From: JANXYW01 sp964458665
Lineage (GTDB): Bacteria; Chloroflexota; Dehalococcoidia; DSTF01; JACRBR01
Direction of reading: 5' to 3'
DNA: 10,787 nt
NCBI GenBank assembly: GCA_964458665.1
Contig: CAYWOO010000210.1
Coordinates: forward strand, 1 to 10,787
Both the position numbers and the translations under genes were made by a program. This document shows, piece after piece, positions 6,262 to 10,787 of the stretch. The number at the start of each line of letters is the position of its first letter. Within the stretch, counting starts at the first letter, position 1. The notes beneath the pieces are model-generated. The model ran no database searches. It had not been told where the DNA came from and worked only from the letters and a program-made list of their open reading frames with translations.

Positions 6262-6984
6262 CGCATCGACAGCGGCTGCAAGCGGCTGCTGTGGATCGGC
6301 CAGGAACGGACGACCAAAACCTTCTTGCGCTTCTTCTGCTGGCTGGGGAAAGTGCGGTCGCGTGGTCTGAAGTTCATTTGCAGCGACATGTGGCAGCCGT
6401 ACCTGAATGTGATCGCTAAGAGGGCCAGCCAAGCCATTCATGTTCTGGACCGGTTTCACATCATGCAAAAGCTGAACAAGGCGATCGACGAAGTCCGCGC
6501 CGGCGAGTCCAAGCAGATGGCGGCCGACGGCTACGAACCGATCCTCAAGCATTCGCGCTGGTGACTGCTGAAGCGCCAAGAGAACCTGACCAAACGCCAA
6601 ACGGTGAAGCTTTCAGAGTTGCTGAAGTACAACCTGCGGAGCGTGCGCGCACACCTGCTGCGCAAAGACTTTCAACAGTTCTGAGAGTACGTCTACCCCG
6701 CCTTGGCCGGACAGTTCCTAGACGAGTGGTGCTCGCGCACGATGCGCTCGCAACTGGAACCGATGAAGAAAGTCGCGCGAACCTTGCGGCGCCATCGCGA
6801 ACTCCTCCTCAACTGGTTCCGCGCCAAAGGTGAGCTGTCCTCGGGAATCGTCGAAAGGTTCAACAACAAAGTGAAATTGACCACCAGAAAAGCCTACGGC
6901 TTCCGCACCTATGAAGCCGTCGAAACTGTCCTCTTTCACAACCTCGGAGCCCTCCCCGAACCAGAATTCACCCACCGTTTCTGG
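6262..6984 (+). pseudogene. ISL3-family transposase remnant, 5'-truncated with two in-frame stops
   Basis: The reading IDSGCKRLLWIGQERTTKT, then FICSDMWQPYLNVIAK, HVLDRFHIMQKLNKAIDEV and VERFNNKVKLTTRKAYGFR, is the C-terminal two-thirds of an ISL3-family DDE transposase. The catalytic aspartate after CS (D codon at 6385) and the late glutamate in SSGIVERFNN (E codon at 6853) are present. The zinc finger, helix-turn-helix and first catalytic aspartate are lost with the N-terminus. In-frame TGA codons lie at 6562-6564 (after KHSRW) and 6682-6684 (after FQQF), both in the same frame as the rest. Homology ends at THRFW near 6984, where the family normally stops. No start codon or terminal repeats are clear. 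It cannot make an active enzyme. Confidence 0.85.
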
Positions 6985-7091
6985 AGGAGGCAGTTTAGAA
7001 AGCCACTCGTCACAAATCAACGACTCCTGACCCCTTTGTTGCCCCCCGCACGGCGAAGTCCGCCACCGCCACTGCGTCGGAGTCGCTGGAC

Positions 7092-7914
7092 GTGGAGATT
7101 TGGGACGGCAAGACGCTCCGTGGGACTCGACACGGTGAACGTCGTGCGGAACAAGTGCTGATTCGCATTCAGCACACGTTAGCGAAAGTGTTGTCCAGCA
7201 CCACCATCCCACCGGACACCAACGAATCGAAGACCGCCTACGATTTGGTCCGACGATTGATTCTCAAGGGGACGCTGATCGTCGCCGACGCGGCCTACTG
7301 CCAACGCGAGATCTGCGAAGCGGTCGTCGAACAAGAGGCGGACTACCTTGTGACGGTCAAAGGGAATCAGCCGCAACTCCTGCACGACATCGAGCAAGCC
7401 TTCGTGATCCCACGAAACTTTTCCCCCCTACGCCGTGCGTGAAACGCTCGCTCAGCAACAAACCGCCACGACCGTGGAAAAGAATCGCGGTCGTCTCGAA
7501 ACACGCACCGTCACCACCACCACGGCGACGATCGACGAATGGCACCTCGACTGGCCCGGCGCAAAACAACTCATCCGCCTGGAACGCCACACCGTCGAGA
7601 AAGGCCAGACTCGTCGGAGCACGACCTACGCGATGACCAGCCTGTCGCGAACGAAAGCCGATGCCACATTTCTGCTGCAACATCTGCGTGGCCGCTGGCA
7701 CATCGAGAACCGTTGCTTCTACGTGCTCGACACGGTTCTCGGCGATGATGCCAGCCGCATCCGCACGGGTCATGCGGCTCGCGCTCTCAACGGCATTCGC
7801 CTCGCAACCCTCAACCTCGCCCGCCGACTCGCTCAAACTGTCGGGGCTCTCTGCCGAGAACACGCCCTCAAACCCAACCTCTTGATGAACAGACTACGCA
7901 TCTTCAAAAACTAG
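7092..7914 (+). pseudogene. ISAs1-family transposase remnant, 5'-truncated and frameshifted
   Basis: Two overlapping frames together give the catalytic part of an ISAs1-family (IS4 superfamily) DDE transposase. The first (7092-7442) holds WDGKTLRGTRHGE, with the first aspartate at codon 7104, and LIVADAAYCQREI, with the second at 7287, then VKGNQPQLLHDIE. The second (from about 7430 to the TAG at 7912-7914) holds AMTSLSRTKADATFLLQ and RGRWHIENRCFYVLD, with the glutamate at 7705, then RIRTGHAARALNGIR. The frames join at a C6 run (7423-7428): removing one C restores F-S-P-Y-A-V-R-E-T. About 100 N-terminal residues are absent. The frame stays open upstream to near 7020 (TPDPFVAP) but lacks family sequence there. 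It is inactive unless the C6 shift is a sequencing error, and even then it lacks its N-terminus. Confidence 0.85.
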
Positions 7915-8078
7915 CCCGCCGTGCGATCGATCGCCGCGTAATCTTTCGGCCTCTCGAAAATCGTCGCACGGACATTCGCCCGATTGAGGACACAAAAGAC
8001 TATCCCACCGTCATCTGCTCGTTGGGCTAGCCCCATGATCACCTTATTGGAGAGAGCCCCGTCAGCCCGGAGCCCCGA
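7915..8078. other. 164-bp gap between the ISAs1 remnant and the orphan gene
   Basis: No gene is visible. The only structure is a perfect 8-bp inverted repeat, CCGTGCGA at 7919-7926 and TCGCACGG at 7964-7971, with 37 nt between the arms. It begins 5 bp after the transposase stop. It could be a weak transcript-end structure or part of a decayed element end. Both flanking reading frames converge on this gap. Confidence 0.4.
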
Positions 8079-10349
8079 TCAATAACGCCAAATATCTCGC
8101 GAGTCTTCCAACTCTTGCAGGTCGTCTTCGTCGATTCTTTGGAACTGTTCGTCGATATGTTTTGCTACACCCAAGAGCGATGCATCGACTCGTGCCGTGT
8201 CAACTTGCTTGCGCTCGCGAAACCGTTCAATGAGACGCAGGTGTTTTTCGTATAACTCTTCAATACCGAGGCCAGGGTAGGTCTTGTAGAACATTCGAAC
8301 TTGCGGACGGCTTACCACCGAGACGCAGGTGGTCGTCGTGAGCACGGCACCATCGGCAAAAACGCTTACGAAATCGATGCCATCCACGTTGTCCATTGCC
8401 AGAGTCAGCGCGGCGTACGCCAGGTTGTTCGGATGGACATAACAGCGACTTACTCGATCGCGAATTCGCTTCGTAGTCACGTCACCGAGTCTTACGAACC
8501 CCAGAACACCCATCCCGCTCTCACAACTTGCAACGACTTCGGCATGGGATCCGGCAATCGCATCCAGGTCGGACTGCCAGTAGCGCGACGCCTGGCCTTC
8601 ATAGATGGGATTTCCAATTCGTTTGGCTTTTCGCTCCCGAGCAAACTGCACGGCTGCCCGTTTCGCGGCTGCCATCTTCTGTCGGAATCCATGCATCTCC
8701 TGTTGTTGCTCGGCAGTAAGTTCCGTTTCGTTGTCATCGTCATTGCCGCCGAACAAATCCTTGTACTCTCTCCAAAAACGCTCTGCCGGAGTTACGTCCC
8801 AATAATCGCGGTAGCGAAGGCGGAACAATGCTTCAGCAACGGACTGGTTATGGCACTCCTCGGAAATCGCAACGTTCGAAGAGTAGGTCTTCTTGGGCTT
8901 GTGAACGATGGACATCTGGCCGGCGTCGAAGCGATGGAGCTTTGCGTCGTCTAAGTTAGCGAGCACAGCCTGCGCTTCCGCCTCGTCGCGAACAGGCTGG
9001 GCCAACTTGTGAGCATTGGACGCCAAGCCGAGTGCCTCACGGAGAATATGCGACGGCAGCTTCGGGAACGTGGCGTCAATGTGCCATGTCTTGCCACGGA
9101 CCACGCCGTGGTAGATCTGCCGCGTTTCTGGTTTGTCATGCGAGGCAAATGCGAACTCGAACACCGTTCCATCCGGAGGGCCCACGATCACGTTAGCAAC
9201 CGTTTTGCCGAAGTTAGCTTTGATTGGGGAACGCTCGATGTAGCGATGATCAGAGAATGCCAGCTTTAAACCGTTGGACAGCACTCTTGCTTGAATGTCA
9301 TTCATGTCATCGCTGATCTTTCTGGCAAGTTGTTTGACGAGTTGACGTTCCGCATCGGGAAACTCAAGTGTGATGGTTGCTGAAACATCGTCCCCATAGC
9401 AGCAAGCGTTCACAAAGAACTCGACCAGACGGAAACGCTTCATTGGAAGTGTCACCGGATCGCCATCGACCTCGATCAAACCGACATCGCTCATCATTTG
9501 CTCGACGACCACCAGCGCCGATTGTTCGTCATCATCACCATCGTCCTCATCCTTGTCGGCATCGAGGTCTGAGTCGCCCGGATCCTGATCGGATTCGGCA
9601 GGATTGTCACCGACAAACTCACTCGCAATCTGGCTTTCTGCGTCTCGGATATACTGATCCCACTCGCCCCCCAATCCGATCGCCCAGAGTAATCTCGGCA
9701 GATTGCCGAGATCCGATTCGAGTTCAACACTTGTCAGTCCCTGCCACGCCAACACTCGACGGACCGAATCAACATCGCAATCAACGTGGTTAGATTCCAA
9801 GAACTCGACCAGTCGATCCTGGTGCCACGCTTGGAAACGTTTGACGGCTTCGTCAAAGCTCAAGTCGCGAGTGTTCTCGGTCAAGCTCGCCGGTAGCGGA
9901 CAGCCGAAGCTATCTTTCATGTCGGCCGCGAATCTCTCGAATGCCGTTTGAGGATTCTCGCGACGTTGTTCTTCCAGGAACTCCATTGCAGCCTCGTACT
10001 CATCTTCCGCCTCGTCGTCGACGCTCCAGTAGTTCTCGTTAAGTGGCCCAGAGTGATTTCCGAATTCGTGCAGCAAAGTCTCAGGTTCGTTTCCAGGTAC
10101 GAATAGTGTCACGTACCATCGACAAGCGTCTTCACTGGTAAAAATGAGCGCCGGTTTCTTCAACTCGGCAAGACCCTTGAAGATGTCGCTGCCACTGACG
10201 CTCCATACGCTCGTGCGAAACGAAACCCATCCGTTATGTTCCACAATCGGCAGTTGCGCAATCCTTTCCCCAAACAACCGCACGTACACATCATGTATCT
10301 CGTCAGCACTGGATTGTCGCACTGCCGCCACCCGTACTCGCACTGACAT
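8079..10349 (-). CDS. large soluble protein of unknown function with an acidic linker
   Basis: An intact 756-residue reading frame that I do not recognise. The ATG at 10349 is supported by AGGTGAGG (10357-10364), 7 nt upstream. It has no signal peptide or membrane helix, so it is probably cytoplasmic. Three parts can be told apart. Residues 1-245 are mixed alpha/beta with many aromatics (HNGWVSFRTSVWSVSG, ACRWYVTLFV). A very acidic linker lies at about 248-276. Residues 277-490 look globular (FRLVEFFVNACCYGDD, IYHGVVRGKTWHIDATF). The C-terminal part has a basic helix near 555-578 (KMAAAKRAAVQFARERKAKR), then YVHPNNLAYAALTLAMDN, SVFADGAVLTTTT and LYEKHLRLIERFRERKQ. No nuclease, ATPase or DNA-binding motif stands out. 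Sampled lines are less GC-rich than the flagellar genes (9361-9420 has 28 G/C of 60; 421-480 has 38 of 60), which hints at transfer. Transposon remnants lie on both sides. It stands alone, ending in TGA. Confidence 0.85.
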   Translation of the reverse strand: MSVRVRVAAVRQSSADEIHDVYVRLFGERIAQLPIVEHNGWVSFRTSVWSVSGSDIFKGLAELKKPALIFTSEDACRWYVTLFVPGNEPETLLHEFGNHSGPLNENYWSVDDEAEDEYEAAMEFLEEQRRENPQTAFERFAADMKDSFGCPLPASLTENTRDLSFDEAVKRFQAWHQDRLVEFLESNHVDCDVDSVRRVLAWQGLTSVELESDLGNLPRLLWAIGLGGEWDQYIRDAESQIASEFVGDNPAESDQDPGDSDLDADKDEDDGDDDEQSALVVVEQMMSDVGLIEVDGDPVTLPMKRFRLVEFFVNACCYGDDVSATITLEFPDAERQLVKQLARKISDDMNDIQARVLSNGLKLAFSDHRYIERSPIKANFGKTVANVIVGPPDGTVFEFAFASHDKPETRQIYHGVVRGKTWHIDATFPKLPSHILREALGLASNAHKLAQPVRDEAEAQAVLANLDDAKLHRFDAGQMSIVHKPKKTYSSNVAISEECHNQSVAEALFRLRYRDYWDVTPAERFWREYKDLFGGNDDDNETELTAEQQQEMHGFRQKMAAAKRAAVQFARERKAKRIGNPIYEGQASRYWQSDLDAIAGSHAEVVASCESGMGVLGFVRLGDVTTKRIRDRVSRCYVHPNNLAYAALTLAMDNVDGIDFVSVFADGAVLTTTTCVSVVSRPQVRMFYKTYPGLGIEELYEKHLRLIERFRERKQVDTARVDASLLGVAKHIDEQFQRIDEDDLQELEDSRDIWRY

Positions 10350-10632
10350 GCTTGGGCCTCACCTAGCGTTTGATTTGATCGGGGTTTGCAATTCTCGTCG
10401 GCAAGTCCGAGGTATTTAGATTTCGTCAAAATTCTCGCAGGATGGGTTCGCTTTGGGATCGATACATACGCGACAGACGGGCTGGTGATCTATCGCAGTT
10501 CAAGCGTGCGCGTCATGCCGATAGGTCTTCGCTCTCCGGCCACGCACTGTGCACTTGCTGAGCGAAGTCATCGCGTCGTTGCCGGTGCCAGCCATTATTG
10601 CCACAACGGGACTACGGCGGCAATTCGTCAAC
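10350..10632. other. 283-bp non-coding stretch upstream of the orphan gene
   Basis: It should contain the promoter of the minus-strand orphan gene. On that strand a TTGACG lies near 10428-10433, but I see no convincing -10 box 16-18 nt away. Apart from the ribosome site at 10357-10364, nothing else is identifiable. The part beyond about 10500 may be heavily decayed IS21 sequence. Confidence 0.35.
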
Positions 10633-10787
10633 TTTCCCAATCCAGCCGCGCGATTTGGCCGGAGCTCAGGCACAAACGTCTCGCTGCCCAGCAGGCCTTG
10701 CCGACGCTTCCAAGCCGCCACAAACCGCTGCACGGGGGAGTAGCTGCCTGGAAATTGATGCTCATCCCGCAGCCGCTCAAACACACG
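10633..10787 (-). pseudogene. degenerate IS21-family transposase (istA) fragment, runs off the right edge
   Basis: On the minus strand the sequence reads RVFERLRDEHQFPGSYSPVQRF, a block typical of IstA, the DDE transposase of IS21 elements, where it links the N-terminal helix-turn-helix to the catalytic core. It continues through SETFVP. A 1-nt shift then gives SGQIARLDWE, resembling the PGQxAQVDWG segment with the first catalytic aspartate. A TGA follows in that shifted frame. The remainder of istA and the partner ATPase istB are not seen toward lower coordinates, so this is a broken copy. Its upstream part continues outside the window. The istA identity is fairly secure from the first block and weaker for the shifted part. 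Confidence 0.7.

Noticed and set aside
6562..6684. UGA read as tryptophan (alternative genetic code) to explain the interrupted ISL3 frame
   Set aside because: Intact genes here, including the dipeptidase, the lipoprotein and the orphan protein, end in TGA. The transposase is also headless, so pseudogene decay explains it better.
9377..9793. A 138-codon plus-strand frame rich in histidine, arginine and proline
   Set aside because: It is the complement of the acidic linker region of the orphan gene, and its odd composition comes from the GAT/GAC codons on the other strand.
10400..10440. A TTGACG box as the promoter of the orphan gene
   Set aside because: No acceptable -10 element occurs at a 16-18 nt spacing on the minus strand, so the match is not enough to call.
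1..10787. CRISPR array, tRNA, rRNA or an obvious toxin-antitoxin pair
   Set aside because: I found no regularly spaced repeats, no tRNA cloverleaf or rRNA sequence, and no pair of small adjacent genes with known toxin or antitoxin motifs.

Overview
The window looks like chromosomal DNA of a planctomycete or a close relative. That inference rests on a leucine-rich-repeat plus HEAT-repeat membrane protein of the kind common in that phylum, planctomycete-style transposase remnants, moderate-to-high GC, and an unusually spaced flagellar fliA locus. No taxonomic search was possible, so the assignment is tentative.

Layout. (1) 1-1924, plus strand: the 3' part of a flagellar regulatory cluster. It holds an FlhG/YlxH-type MinD-like ATPase (cut by the left edge), a 329-bp leader with a candidate sigma-28 promoter, and a FliA/WhiG-type sigma factor. 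A small predicted lipoprotein (2012-2245) follows a hairpin. (2) 2208-5979, minus strand: a likely transcription unit read right to left. It encodes a secreted M19 membrane dipeptidase, then a one-pass membrane protein with LRR and HEAT repeats, then a DinB-fold protein. Gaps are 78 and 40 bp, and each gene has a good Shine-Dalgarno sequence. (3) 5971-7914: about 1.9 kb with no intact gene. It holds a short interspersed repeat, an N-terminal scrap of a Y1/REP-associated (RAYT-like) transposase on the minus strand, an ISL3 transposase missing its N-terminus and carrying two in-frame stops, and an ISAs1 transposase missing its N-terminus and frameshifted at a C6 run. (4) 8079-10349, minus strand: one long, intact, unrecognised soluble protein of 756 residues with an acidic linker. 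(5) 10350-10787: non-coding sequence, then a degenerate IS21 istA fragment running off the right edge.

How the genes fit together. FlhG and FliA are both flagellar: FlhG-type proteins set flagellar number or position, and FliA transcribes late flagellar genes. The dipeptidase-LRR-DinB unit has no obvious common pathway. The 756-residue orphan is the only intact gene between the transposon remnants and the right-edge IS21 scrap, so it is the best candidate for acquired, undescribed biology. Nothing around it names a function, and I do not see a complete multi-gene defence or mobile system.
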